In this document: positions 18,403 through 26,766 of the stretch, piece by piece
Numbering within the stretch: the first letter of the stretch is position 1
How the letters are laid out: the number at the start of each line of letters is the position of its first letter
DNA from: Dyadobacter sp. CY347
GTDB taxonomy: Bacteria > Bacteroidota > Bacteroidia > Cytophagales > Spirosomataceae
DNA length: 64,000 nt
Direction of reading: 5' to 3'
Assembly (NCBI RefSeq): GCF_021502655.1
Contig: NZ_JAKFFT010000006.1
Span: 1 to 64,000, forward strand
Program-made: the position numbers and the translations under genes
The notes under the pieces: generated by a model
Databases searched by the model: none
What the model saw: the letters and a program-made list of their open reading frames with translations, nothing else
Told to the model about the DNA's origin: nothing

Positions 18403-19332
18403 ATGGAAGACTATAATAAGATTATTGAGTCGCTGGGGGTAAAGTTTGTGAAAGCGCGTCACATCAGAATTTTGCAACCGATAACCATCAAAAACTTTTA
18501 CGACGTTCAGAATTCGCTGACAATTTTATACGACGGTGAGGTTTCTTTTGGTTCTGAAGAGTCGCAAAGAGTTGAGGAAGGTGATATGCTGTTTATTCCG
18601 GGTGGTAAGCACGCAACTGTGACATATGGCAATGGGCAAACCGCCAAGACCGTTTCAAATGAGGAGTTCATGACCAATCGTGATAATTACATTGAAGCAG
18701 GTCACGATCCGGCATTGATCGGAAAATTGCCTAATTCATTTGGTTTGATCTCTTTTGAAGCAAAAGTTTTTGATACCGTTAACTTTTTCACTTCGCTGGA
18801 CGTTCCGCCGTTCCTGATCAAGAGAGACGATCAGATCGCGATCACGATCAATCAGATCCTGACAGAAGATATGCTAGATACGCCGGGAAAAGGCCGTATC
18901 ATTAAGATTAAGACAGAAGAGGTTGTTATTGAGATCATTCGTTATATCCTGAAAAATAAATTGTTTGTTGAGCAACTTGTAACAAACAGCACCTATTTCA
19001 AAGATCCTCGTTTGATCGACATTTTCGCTTACATTAAGGACAATTTGGGCGGCGACCTTTCTAACAAGGTTTTGGCAAATGTTGCGAACGTTTCAGAAGA
19101 TTATGTTGGACAATATTTCAAAATGCTGACTGGTATCAATCCACAGGATTACATTGAATATCAGCGCATGGAAAAAGCGGTTGATCTGCTTCGTACATCC
19201 AAGAAAAGCATCCGCGCGATTGGTTCTGACGTAGGTTACAAAGACACCGCTTACTTCTGCCGTCGTTTTAAGATGATGTTCGGGATTCCGGCTGGTAAAA
19301 TGCGCCGTCGTGAGTCGTTGATGAACGTATAG
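18403..19332 (+). CDS. AraC family transcriptional regulator
   Basis: The 309-residue protein has an N-terminal cupin-like sensor part (DGEVSFGSEESQRVEEGDMLFIPGG) and a C-terminal AraC-type double helix-turn-helix. The latter shows LANVANVSEDYVGQYFK and the signature stretch AIGSDVGYKDTAYFCRRFKMMFG. The frame opens earlier at 18310, but that start lies inside the promoter, so ATG 18403 (MEDYNKIIES) was chosen. The ligand is not evident. The gene is monocistronic between a promoter and a terminator, and a pair of TTGTACAA palindromes lies in its promoter region. Confidence 0.9.
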   Translation: MEDYNKIIESLGVKFVKARHIRILQPITIKNFYDVQNSLTILYDGEVSFGSEESQRVEEGDMLFIPGGKHATVTYGNGQTAKTVSNEEFMTNRDNYIEAGHDPALIGKLPNSFGLISFEAKVFDTVNFFTSLDVPPFLIKRDDQIAITINQILTEDMLDTPGKGRIIKIKTEEVVIEIIRYILKNKLFVEQLVTNSTYFKDPRLIDIFAYIKDNLGGDLSNKVLANVANVSEDYVGQYFKMLTGINPQDYIEYQRMEKAVDLLRTSKKSIRAIGSDVGYKDTAYFCRRFKMMFGIPAGKMRRRESLMNV

Positions 19333-19353
19333 TACTTATAGATTTGATAAAGC

Positions 19354-19387
19354 AAAAAAAGAGAACCAGCCCGGTTCTCTTTTTTTG
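19354..19387 (+). terminator. Terminator of the AraC-type gene
   Basis: AAAAGAGAACC and GGTTCTCTTTT pair around a four-base loop, with A and T runs on either side. It can act in both directions and also lies just past the convergent gene ending at 19396. Confidence 0.85.
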
Positions 19388-19395
19388 TTATAACA

Positions 19396-19830
19396 CTATT
19401 GAACCGGCGTAAACTGCACCGCAACCACTTTCCATCGTCCGCCTGACTTTACACAGACTGACATATAAGAAAGCACTCCCTGAAAGCCATTATTTTCGAT
19501 CCTGGCGCGCACATCCCACATTCCGTTTACAACCACCACATCCCCATATGAACGTGTGCGTGCGGCAGAAAGCATCCCTGAATCCACAACGATAATGCCC
19601 TGCAAAACTGCCTGGACCAATGCGCGGCCTTCGATGGGCTGTCCTTGCAACCCAACTACGCTGAAATCGTTCGAAATGAGGTTTTCCAATGCTTTGGCAT
19701 CTTTCTCCAACAGAGCCTTAAAAAATAAATTAGAACAGTCCGGTCCGTCCATGGGCTGCACATTTGAAGTTTGTGCTTTGGCCACGAATGCAAAAGCCAG
19801 TCCCAGGATTATTAATGTAAATGTTTTCAT
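19396..19830 (-). CDS. Secreted NTF2-like (DUF4440-type) protein
   Basis: The 144-residue product begins with a signal peptide (MKTFTLIILGLAFAFVAKAQ). The mature part has the alpha+beta pattern of the SnoaL/NTF2-like fold: FFKALLEKDAKALENLISNDFSVV, then VVVNGMWDVRARI and VCVKSGGRWKVVAVQFTPV. DUF4440 proteins often bind small ligands in a cone-shaped pocket, but no catalytic residues can be assigned here. It stands alone between the AraC-type gene and a lipoprotein gene. The fold call is moderate; the function is unknown. Confidence 0.7.
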   Translation of the reverse strand: MKTFTLIILGLAFAFVAKAQTSNVQPMDGPDCSNLFFKALLEKDAKALENLISNDFSVVGLQGQPIEGRALVQAVLQGIIVVDSGMLSAARTRSYGDVVVVNGMWDVRARIENNGFQGVLSYMSVCVKSGGRWKVVAVQFTPVQ

Positions 19831-19936
19831 GCGGCGATGTGTATGCTGTTCGCGCTAAAAGTATCAAAACAAATTCACCTCCTGAAATTATATGATTAGA
19901 TTCGTCTTTGTTTTGGAATAAAATAATGACAGTTCA

Positions 19937-20329
19937 ATGAATAAGTTGATTACCAAGAATTTGGTGTTAGCAATGCTTGTGGCCATTACTGCCTGCTCGT
20001 CACCACCTGATAAGCTGGGAAGTCTGGACCTTGTAAAATGGCGTGGCGACAGGGGCGGGTGTACGAATGTGCGCGCAGGTCTCGAAAATGATTTTAAATC
20101 AATAGAGAAGCAATTAAAGGGCAAATTTGCGGATGATATCGGTGACCTGCTTGGTCGGCCTGACATTCATCAGCTGGGTGAGCGAAACCAGAAGTTTTAC
20201 GTTTATTTTTTGGCCAAAGGAGAACAATGCGCTGACATTAAAGCAAAATCAACCGCACCAAAAGTAATCCTGAAATTTAATGCAGTCGGGCTGCTGAGCG
20301 AAATTACCTATCAAACGCGGCCTTTATAG
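19937..20329 (+). CDS. Small lipoprotein
   Basis: The 130-residue product has a type II signal peptide ending in a lipobox (AITAC, Cys21). The mature part has a Lys/Asp-rich helix (ENDFKSIEKQLKGKFADDIGDLLG) and a beta-rich end (QKFYVYFLAKGEQC ... VILKFNAVGLLSEITYQTR). The pattern of a helix with a GRP turn, then strands ending in a residue-by-residue report of a value, is loosely like BamE/SmpA-type lipoproteins; this is weak. Its 3' end is 1 nt from the convergent nadD stop. Confidence 0.65.
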   Translation: MNKLITKNLVLAMLVAITACSSPPDKLGSLDLVKWRGDRGGCTNVRAGLENDFKSIEKQLKGKFADDIGDLLGRPDIHQLGERNQKFYVYFLAKGEQCADIKAKSTAPKVILKFNAVGLLSEITYQTRPL

Positions 20330-20330
20330 A

Positions 20331-20903
20331 TCAAAGATAAAATTTCTTGATCTTAATAAGCTGTTCCACAGGCTCAGGAACCAGGTAACGAATGGATTTC
20401 CCTTTCTGCAAACAAGATCTGATGTACGTTGCAGATATGTCCAGCAAAGGCGCTTCGACAAATTTTACGGACGGATGATTATTAAACGGGTGCGGTTTTG
20501 AATTCGGGCGTGGATATACGTAAAGGCCGGTGTATTCCAGTATTTTATCGTGGTTTTTCCAATTCGGAAACTGCGCCAGATTGTCTTCTCCCATGATCAG
20601 CTTAAACTCGTGCTGCGGAAACTTCTCCTGCAAGCGGATCAATGTATCAATGGTGAAGCTGGGCTTCGGCATGTGAAATTCAACGTCCGTGGCCCTGAGT
20701 ACAGCATTATCTGAAATAGCGCGCTGAACAAGATCATATCGGTCAAATTCGTGCAGTAAGCTGCTGTTTTTCTTAAATGGATTCTGAGGGCTTACTACAA
20801 ACCAAACCTGTTCCAGATCCGTGGATGTTGCCATGGTGTTGGCAATAATCAGGTGGCCGACATGAATAGGATTGAATGATCCGAAAAAGAGTCCGATTTT
20901 CAT
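20331..20903 (-). CDS. nadD: Nicotinate-nucleotide adenylyltransferase
   Basis: NadD adenylates nicotinate mononucleotide in NAD synthesis. The 190-residue product shows the nucleotidyltransferase motif [15 protein letters not shown] (with the HxGH element), the mid-domain [16 protein letters not shown], and the C-terminal [24 protein letters not shown] (the ISxTxxR motif). The start codon overlaps the gmk stop by four bases (ATGA), so the two are coupled. Length and motifs are normal. Confidence 0.95.
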   Translation of the reverse strand: MKIGLFFGSFNPIHVGHLIIANTMATSTDLEQVWFVVSPQNPFKKNSSLLHEFDRYDLVQRAISDNAVLRATDVEFHMPKPSFTIDTLIRLQEKFPQHEFKLIMGEDNLAQFPNWKNHDKILEYTGLYVYPRPNSKPHPFNNHPSVKFVEAPLLDISATYIRSCLQKGKSIRYLVPEPVEQLIKIKKFYL

Positions 20904-21466
20904 TGAATAAAATCCAGAACCAGTGCTTCCGCTTTTTTGAGTGTTTCGTCAAGATCATCATTCACGAGCACAACATCAAACTTGTCTTCGAAACTAAGCT
21001 CGTAACGAACCTTCCCAAGGCGGGTTTCCAATGATTTTTCAGTTTCTGTTCCTCGTTCGCTGAGGCGGCGGATGATTTCGGCTTCGGAAGAAACTTTTAC
21101 GAAAACGGCTAATGCGCTTTCGCGATAGATTTCCTTTAATTTAAGTCCGCCTTTGACATCAACATCAAACAAGACTTGCTTTCCTTCATCCCAAAGCCGC
21201 TCAATTTCAGTTTTGAAAGTGCCATAATAATTTCCCGCATAAACCTCTTCCCACTCCGCAAACTCATTATTGGCAATGCGCTCCCGGAACTCCTTTTTAG
21301 GGAGGAAATAGTAATCCTTTCCGTCCACTTCATGGTCACGCCGTTCCCTTGTAGATGCGGAAACAGAGAAAGCCAGGAGGTTGGGATATTTTTTTAGAAG
21401 ATGTCTTACTATTGTAGTTTTTCCGGAGCCGGACGGTGCGGAAAATATGATAAGCTTACCTTTCAC
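20900..21466 (-). CDS. gmk: Guanylate kinase
   Basis: The enzyme phosphorylates GMP to GDP. The 188-residue product has the P-loop [10 protein letters not shown] near the N-terminus, the GMP-binding [17 protein letters not shown] and the lid segment [15 protein letters not shown]. The start is GTG, as the codon giving [13 protein letters not shown] reads GTG on the minus strand. It is followed by nadD with a four-base overlap and preceded by the probable anti-sigma gene 10 nt away, so it may share that transcript. Confidence 0.96.
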   Translation of the reverse strand: MKGKLIIFSAPSGSGKTTIVRHLLKKYPNLLAFSVSASTRERRDHEVDGKDYYFLPKKEFRERIANNEFAEWEEVYAGNYYGTFKTEIERLWDEGKQVLFDVDVKGGLKLKEIYRESALAVFVKVSSEAEIIRRLSERGTETEKSLETRLGKVRYELSFEDKFDVVLVNDDLDETLKKAEALVLDFIQ

Positions 21467-21476
21467 ACGAACAGCA

Positions 21477-21767
21477 TTAACTGTTTATTTTTGAAATGAT
21501 TGTTTTAAGAATGCTCTCTGGGCAGGGCTTCTTTTCGATCTTAAAATTAAGGGATTCCTTGATGCACTTTTCCAGTCTGTACGACTCAATGCAAGGCAAG
21601 CATTTATCCATGTTTTCACGAAAATGATCCTTCTCGGCCTCGGTTGCTTCATCGTCAAGAATAGCCTGAATTACCTTCATGCATTCAAGATGATGCTCGC
21701 ATTTCTGCTTCATGGGTTGTTTTTGCGCTTCTTCGGTTATTGAAGGCGTGGTAGGGGATGCATTCAT
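21477..21767 (-). CDS. Probable anti-sigma factor (cysteine-rich, zinc-finger type)
   Basis: The 96-residue product has several Cys and His residues: CEHHLEC near position 23, then [24 protein letters not shown], where His and CxxC match the spacing seen in zinc-containing anti-sigma factors. No membrane segment is present, so it would be soluble. It follows the ECF sigma factor gene on the same strand after 84 nt, the usual arrangement for sigma/anti-sigma pairs. The call rests on the motif and the neighbour. Redox sensing through the cysteines is possible but not shown. Confidence 0.7.
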   Translation of the reverse strand: MNASPTTPSITEEAQKQPMKQKCEHHLECMKVIQAILDDEATEAEKDHFRENMDKCLPCIESYRLEKCIKESLNFKIEKKPCPESILKTIISKINS

Positions 21768-21851
21768 TATTAAAATGAAAAATAAGGAATAATGGAATAT
21801 ATGTACAGTTGTACCCTATAACCGAAGAGGTTACAAAAAAAGTTTCACAAC

Positions 21852-22451
21852 CTACGAATCATATCCCATTGAGCTCGCGTAACTCTTTAATTTTTCTTTC
21901 AATAAATTACGCGCACGGTGCAGTCTAGACCTTACAGTGCCGATTGGAATGTCCAGTATCTTGGCCATTTCTTCGTATGTAAAACCTTCAATATCACACA
22001 AAATGATCACCGTCCGGAAGTCAACAGGCAGTGCATTTAATGCATTTGCAACCTCATCACCGATTAATTCCTGAACGGCGTCAGCCCGAAGATCGACCGT
22101 GTAAGTTGTATCAGAAGCTTCCTCAGAGTTGTAAGTAGTTTCAACTTCCTGATAATCTACTTTGGAAGGTTCCTTACTTTTCTTGCGGTAATCATTTATA
22201 AAACTATTCTTAAGAATCCGAAAAAGCCATGCTTTTGCATTGGTGCCTTGTTCAAAAGAAGAAATAAAACGGAAAGCCTTTAAATATGTGTCCTGAACCA
22301 GGTCATTTGCATCGTCTTCGTCCATAGTAAGGCGAAAGGCGAAATTATACATGGAGTCAATGTGTGGCATGAACTCACGGTTAAACACTTCATAACGAAG
22401 ATCATCCGTGTATTCATTAGTCGTGAGCGTTTCTGACATGGCAACTAACAT
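21852..22451 (-). CDS. RNA polymerase ECF-type sigma-70 factor
   Basis: The product has 199 residues with the two ECF domains. Region 2 shows YNFAFRLTMDEDDANDLVQD, TYLKAFRFISSF and NAKAWLFRILKNSFINDYRK. Region 4 shows NALPVDFRTVIILCDIEGFTYEE and the helix-turn-helix EMAKILDIPIGTVRSRLHRARN. It directs RNA polymerase to a specific promoter set, probably controlled by the small Cys-rich protein encoded downstream. A second in-frame ATG at 22439 (MSETLTTNEY) is an equally good start. The target promoters are unknown. Confidence 0.92.
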   Translation of the reverse strand: MLVAMSETLTTNEYTDDLRYEVFNREFMPHIDSMYNFAFRLTMDEDDANDLVQDTYLKAFRFISSFEQGTNAKAWLFRILKNSFINDYRKKSKEPSKVDYQEVETTYNSEEASDTTYTVDLRADAVQELIGDEVANALNALPVDFRTVIILCDIEGFTYEEMAKILDIPIGTVRSRLHRARNLLKEKLKSYASSMGYDS

Positions 22452-22671
22452 AGGAATGCTGAATTTACAAAGATTAACAACAGCTCCAAATCGTACAAAT
22501 TAAAATTTGATGAATGGCTTTTTGAAGCTACTTAACAGCCATATTTTCACGATAAAAAATAAATCAACCGGAACCGCATCCTAAAATATTCCAAATTGAA
22601 TTGCCTCCTGCCGTATTTAATGTATCAACATCAAATTCCGAGCCACGAAGGTTTCGTGTCAAAATGTCATA

Positions 22672-23175
22672 TTAACGTTTGGAAAAAAGTTCCAGGAGGA
22701 TGATAAGAAGGGTAGTAAACAGCACACTTGCGCCGATGCGGATCAGCGTGTAAAGGATCATTCCAAAGTGATTGATCTCCATTAAGAAGAGCATGGAATG
22801 GTGCAGCAGGATGAGCGGCAAGATGTACCCCAGAAATGCGCCCAGGCCCTGCGCCCGAATGCCAACCTCAGCACGCTCTGCGCCCCGGGACTTCATTTGA
22901 TAATGGATGAGGAATGGTCGCAGGTAAGCAATCAAAACGGTGGCCGCCGCATGCATCCCGAATGTGTTGGAAAACACGTCCACAGTAAAGCCAATGCCGA
23001 AAGCGATCAGCAAGAGATACATTCTGTCGACGTCCGCCGGAAGTAACAGCACGCCGGCAATGTATATGAAACAGAAAGCATAATTGAACAATACGACATT
23101 CCGCATGAAGAAGATCTGCAGGAACAGATACAACAGGATCATCAGGGAATATTGTATTGCCTCTCGTAAGCTCAT
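22672..23175 (-). CDS. mreD: Rod shape-determining protein MreD
   Basis: This 167-residue integral membrane protein has about five hydrophobic helices (for example YSLMILLYLFLQIFFMRNVV and LLLIAFGIGFTVDVFSNTFGM, whose F-xxD-F-S motif is common in MreD). MreD is part of the elongasome that places lateral wall growth. The call is supported by position: its ATG overlaps the mreC stop by four bases in an mreBCD operon. The usual next genes, pbp2 and rodA, do not follow; a sigma gene does, after 220 nt. Confidence 0.88.
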   Translation of the reverse strand: MSLREAIQYSLMILLYLFLQIFFMRNVVLFNYAFCFIYIAGVLLLPADVDRMYLLLIAFGIGFTVDVFSNTFGMHAAATVLIAYLRPFLIHYQMKSRGAERAEVGIRAQGLGAFLGYILPLILLHHSMLFLMEINHFGMILYTLIRIGASVLFTTLLIILLELFSKR

Positions 23176-24011
23176 TTGGTATTTATCGTACGTAATTTAA
23201 GACTATCCTGCTCCCCAAGTTGTTGATTTTGTACCACATAAACGTAAGAGAGGTTCCTGAAATCGGTCGCAAGCTTCAATACAATGTTATAAAATGTCTG
23301 ATTTGGATGCACACTCACCGTTTCAACCCTTCCTACCATGATGCCCGGAGGGAAAACCGAATTCTGGTCAGAAGTCACCGCCGAATCTCCTTTAAAGATC
23401 TTGGTATACTTCGAAACATCGATCATATCAATGAAATTGGGATCTTTTCCAGGCCATTTTGCATAGCCGATTTCCTTGCTCCTGACAAGCTTGGACGACA
23501 CCATAAACTGCGAATGCAGGATGGAAGTCACGACAGCAAAATTCTCTGAACAAAACCTCACCTTACCAACCACTCCGGTAGCCGAAATGACGCCCATCCC
23601 AGGTTTGATCCCATCCGAACTTCCTTTGTCGATCGTCAGCACATTATTGGTTTTATTGGTCTCGTTATCAACCACTTTCGCCACAGTAAATGTAAAGCGT
23701 GACGCGAATGATGAATCCGGAACATAGCCAGCTGGAGAATCGATGGGTTTGTTCTGTGTTAATGCGGTAACTGTTGCACGAAGCCGCGCATTTTCGTTCG
23801 CCAACGCGGAATTCACCTCGTCCAGTTTCGTATATTCTTTTGCTGAATTGGAAAAAGCCAATGTCTTGGCGACATAATAGTTGGAAGTGTTAAAATACGT
23901 TGCACCCCAGTAGGTGTTACTGCGCACGATTAGCCATACACTGAGCACTTCCAGCAATACAAATACCAAAAAGAAACGATTCCGGACTACGAAATCAACG
24001 AGTTGGAGCAT
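23172..24011 (-). CDS. mreC: Rod shape-determining protein MreC
   Basis: MreC is a periplasmic scaffold of the rod complex. The 279-residue product has one N-terminal membrane helix (FFLVFVLLEVLSVWLIV), a coiled-coil with repeated Asn/Ala (KLDEVNSALANENARLRATVTAL), and the two beta-barrel halves typical of MreC with NVLTIDKGSSDGIKPGMGV and IMVGRVETVSVHPNQTFYNI. The gene lies 34 nt downstream of mreB and overlaps mreD by four bases. Confidence 0.95.
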   Translation of the reverse strand: MLQLVDFVVRNRFFLVFVLLEVLSVWLIVRSNTYWGATYFNTSNYYVAKTLAFSNSAKEYTKLDEVNSALANENARLRATVTALTQNKPIDSPAGYVPDSSFASRFTFTVAKVVDNETNKTNNVLTIDKGSSDGIKPGMGVISATGVVGKVRFCSENFAVVTSILHSQFMVSSKLVRSKEIGYAKWPGKDPNFIDMIDVSKYTKIFKGDSAVTSDQNSVFPPGIMVGRVETVSVHPNQTFYNIVLKLATDFRNLSYVYVVQNQQLGEQDSLKLRTINTK

Positions 24012-24045
24012 GGGCTAAAATGTTCACATCGTGAACGATCCAATA

Positions 24046-25071
24046 CTACGAAATCAGTACCGGCTTGTACAATTCAAGATTTTTAAGGACTTCGCCTGTT
24101 CCTTTCACTACGGCTTTTAATGGATCATCCGCAATGTGGACCGGAAGTTTGGTTTTCTGAGCAATGCGTCGGTCGAGGCCGTGAATAAGCGCCCCGCCGC
24201 CGGTCAGATAAATACCATTCTTGAAAATATCCGCAGAAAGCTCAGGAGGAGAAATTTCGAGTGCCTTCATGACACCTTCTTCGATTTTTGAAATCGATTT
24301 ATCCAGAGAATAAGCGATTTCGCTATAAGTAACGCGTATTTCCTTTGGAATCCCAGTCATTAAGTCACGTCCGCGGATCTGGTAATCGTCCAGTGGAATT
24401 TCAAGCTCAGGAGAAGCAGAGCCGATGGCCATTTTAATCAACTCAGCCGAACGCTCACCGATCAACAGGTTGTGCTCACGACGCATATAATCAACAATGT
24501 CTCTCGTAAAAACGTCACCCGCAATACGCACAGATTGCTCACAAACAATCCCTGACAATGCTATAACCGCGATTTCCGTGGTTCCACCGCCGATATCAAC
24601 GATCATGACACCATTAGGCTGTGTGATGTCAATGCCGATCCCTATTGCAGCTGCGATAGGCTCATGCACCATGTAAACTTCCTTTGCACCTGCATGCTCG
24701 CAAGAATCTTTAACCGCTCTTTTTTCAACCTCTGTAATCCCGGAAGGAATGCAAACCACCATGCGGTGCGAAGGTGTAAAAAAACGGCTGCCCGTATCGA
24801 TCATTTTGATCATACCACGGATCATCATTTCGGCAGCAGTAAAGTCAGCAATTACACCATCTTTAAGTGGGCGGATCGTCTTGATATTTTCGTTGGTCTT
24901 CTCATGCATTTGCATAGCTGTGTGCCCGATGGCTAAAACTTTGCCAGTGGTTTTGTCCATGGCAATGATAGAAGGCTCGTCAACAACTACTGTATCTTTA
25001 TGGATGATCAGGGTATTCGCAGTCCCCAAATCGATCGCTATATCGCTCGTCAAAAAATCAAACAATCCCAT
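24046..25071 (-). CDS. mreB: Rod shape-determining protein MreB
   Basis: MreB is the bacterial actin that guides lateral cell-wall synthesis. The 341-residue product has the actin-fold phosphate loops (DLGTANTLIIHKD at the start, DIGGGTTEIAVIALSG in the middle), VPSGITEVEKRAVKDS-like connect-1 elements, and LTGGGALIHGLDRRI near the C-terminus. It is the first gene of mreBCD. A well-formed promoter (TTTG, 18 nt, TAATTTTG) lies upstream. Its length and sequence are close to other Bacteroidota MreB proteins. Confidence 0.97.
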   Translation of the reverse strand: MGLFDFLTSDIAIDLGTANTLIIHKDTVVVDEPSIIAMDKTTGKVLAIGHTAMQMHEKTNENIKTIRPLKDGVIADFTAAEMMIRGMIKMIDTGSRFFTPSHRMVVCIPSGITEVEKRAVKDSCEHAGAKEVYMVHEPIAAAIGIGIDITQPNGVMIVDIGGGTTEIAVIALSGIVCEQSVRIAGDVFTRDIVDYMRREHNLLIGERSAELIKMAIGSASPELEIPLDDYQIRGRDLMTGIPKEIRVTYSEIAYSLDKSISKIEEGVMKALEISPPELSADIFKNGIYLTGGGALIHGLDRRIAQKTKLPVHIADDPLKAVVKGTGEVLKNLELYKPVLIS

Positions 25072-25112
25072 ATATTTTTTTAAAATTTTCGCTCACTTTG
25101 ATTTCAGGATGG

Positions 25113-25142
25113 CAAAATTACAGATAAATAACCACAAACAAA
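25113..25142 (-). promoter_or_regulatory. Promoter of mreBCD
   Basis: The minus strand carries TTTG (25142-25139), an 18-nt spacer and TAATTTTG (25120-25113). This is a near-ideal Bacteroidota promoter, about 42 nt upstream of mreB. Confidence 0.6.
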
Positions 25143-25230
25143 GGCATTTAAAAAATTTCGGCATATGGCCATTTTGGGCCTGAAAAAGCCTGTTAGAGCA
25201 CGCTAAAGATCAGAATTTATAAAACCTGTG

Positions 25231-25238
25231 TACCTTTG
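25231..25238 (+). promoter_or_regulatory. Bacteroidota -7 box for the GH3 gene
   Basis: TACCTTTG ends eight bases before the GH3 ATG at 25247. The predicted transcript start is within a few bases of the start codon, so the mRNA may be nearly leaderless. Confidence 0.5.
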
Positions 25239-25246
25239 TTTTTACT

Positions 25247-26749
25247 ATGGGAATCAGAGCACTATTAAGTGAGCCGCTGGCTCGATACATCGTACAACGA
25301 CAAAATGAATGGATCTCCCGGAGCATTGAAGTGCAGGAAAAATGGAGGAAGGATTTGGTCAAAAAAGCGCTGAACACACAGTTTGGGAAAGACCATTTTT
25401 TTAAAGACATTAACTCCTATTCCGACTTCCGGGAAGCGGTGCCGGTTCATGATTACGAAGACCTTCACACGTACATTGATAAAGTAAAAAAAGGCGAAGA
25501 AGACATCCTCTGGCCTGGAAAGCCATTATATTTTGCCAAAACCTCAGGCACTACTTCGGGAACCAAATATATTCCCATCTCCAAAGACTCGATTTCAAAC
25601 CACATTGACTCCGCCCGCAATGCCATTTTGACGTATATAGCGGAGACCAAAAGGGCGCAGTTTCTGGATAAAAAGCTCATTTTTCTATCCGGAAGCCCCG
25701 TGCTGACAGACACCGGCGGTGTACTGACAGGGCGGTTGTCAGGTATTTCCAATCACCATGTTCCGGGTTATCTGAAATCAAACCAGATGCCGAGTTACGA
25801 CACCAACTGCATCGAAGATTGGGAGACGAAACTGGACAAAATCATCGACGAAACGATCGATCAGCCGATGTCACTGATCTCGGGCATCCCGCCGTGGGTG
25901 CAGATGTATTTCGACAAGATTACTGAAAGAACCGGGAAAAAAATTAAAGACGTCTTCCCTGATTTTTCGCTTTTCATTTACGGAGGCGTCAATTTCGAGC
26001 CTTACCGGGCTAAATTGTTCGAATCAATCGGCAAGCGGATCGACTCGATAGAGCTTTATCCTGCTTCCGAAGGATTTTTTGCCTATCAGAATTCGCAGCT
26101 GGACGATGGTTTGCTTCTGCTTCTGGACACCGGGATTTTCTATGAATTTATTCCTGTTGAAAACTTTTTTGATGAAAAACCGAAGCGGTTGTCCATCGGA
26201 GAAGTGAAAATTGGCCAGAATTACGCGGTGATCGTTAACAATAATGCAGGCTTATGGGGTTATTCGCTCGGAGACACAGTTCGGTTTGTTTCTCTGAATC
26301 CATATAAAATTTTGGTAACAGGCCGGATCAAGCATTTTATATCCGCATTTGGCGAACACATGATCGGAGAGGAAATTGAAAAAGCATTGCGTTATGCCAT
26401 GGAACGCCATCCCGAGGTTGAAGTTGTTGAATTTACAGTTGCGCCCATGGTAAATTCTGGGAACGGCGGACTTCCATATCATGAATGGTTGGTAGAGTTT
26501 GCTGTTGAACCTAATAATAAAGAGCAGTTCGTGGTCGACATTGATAGAAAGCTTACCGAGCTCAACATTTATTATAAGGACCTGATTAAAGGCAGCATTC
26601 TGAAAACATTGGAACTCGTGCCTTTGCGCAAAAACACATTTATCGACTATATGCGCGCCAACGGCAAACTAGGCGGCCAGAACAAAGTGCCAAGATTATC
26701 GAATGACCGTAAGATCGCAGACGAGCTGATCAAAAGCAACCGGCAGTAA
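25247..26749 (+). CDS. GH3 family acyl-adenylating enzyme
   Basis: The 500-residue product belongs to the GH3 branch of the adenylate-forming enzymes, first known from plants, where they conjugate auxin or jasmonate to amino acids. It shows the phosphate-binding FAKTSGTTSGTKYIPIS, the acyl-pocket YGGVNFEPYR, and the mid-motif ELYPASEGFFAYQ, and it is full length. The physiological acid and amine in Bacteroidota are unknown to me. It has its own promoter box, and dxr follows 17 nt later on the same strand, so the two are probably cotranscribed. Confidence 0.9.
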   Translation: MGIRALLSEPLARYIVQRQNEWISRSIEVQEKWRKDLVKKALNTQFGKDHFFKDINSYSDFREAVPVHDYEDLHTYIDKVKKGEEDILWPGKPLYFAKTSGTTSGTKYIPISKDSISNHIDSARNAILTYIAETKRAQFLDKKLIFLSGSPVLTDTGGVLTGRLSGISNHHVPGYLKSNQMPSYDTNCIEDWETKLDKIIDETIDQPMSLISGIPPWVQMYFDKITERTGKKIKDVFPDFSLFIYGGVNFEPYRAKLFESIGKRIDSIELYPASEGFFAYQNSQLDDGLLLLLDTGIFYEFIPVENFFDEKPKRLSIGEVKIGQNYAVIVNNNAGLWGYSLGDTVRFVSLNPYKILVTGRIKHFISAFGEHMIGEEIEKALRYAMERHPEVEVVEFTVAPMVNSGNGGLPYHEWLVEFAVEPNNKEQFVVDIDRKLTELNIYYKDLIKGSILKTLELVPLRKNTFIDYMRANGKLGGQNKVPRLSNDRKIADELIKSNRQ

Positions 26750-26766
26750 TTAACCTAAGCATCAGA

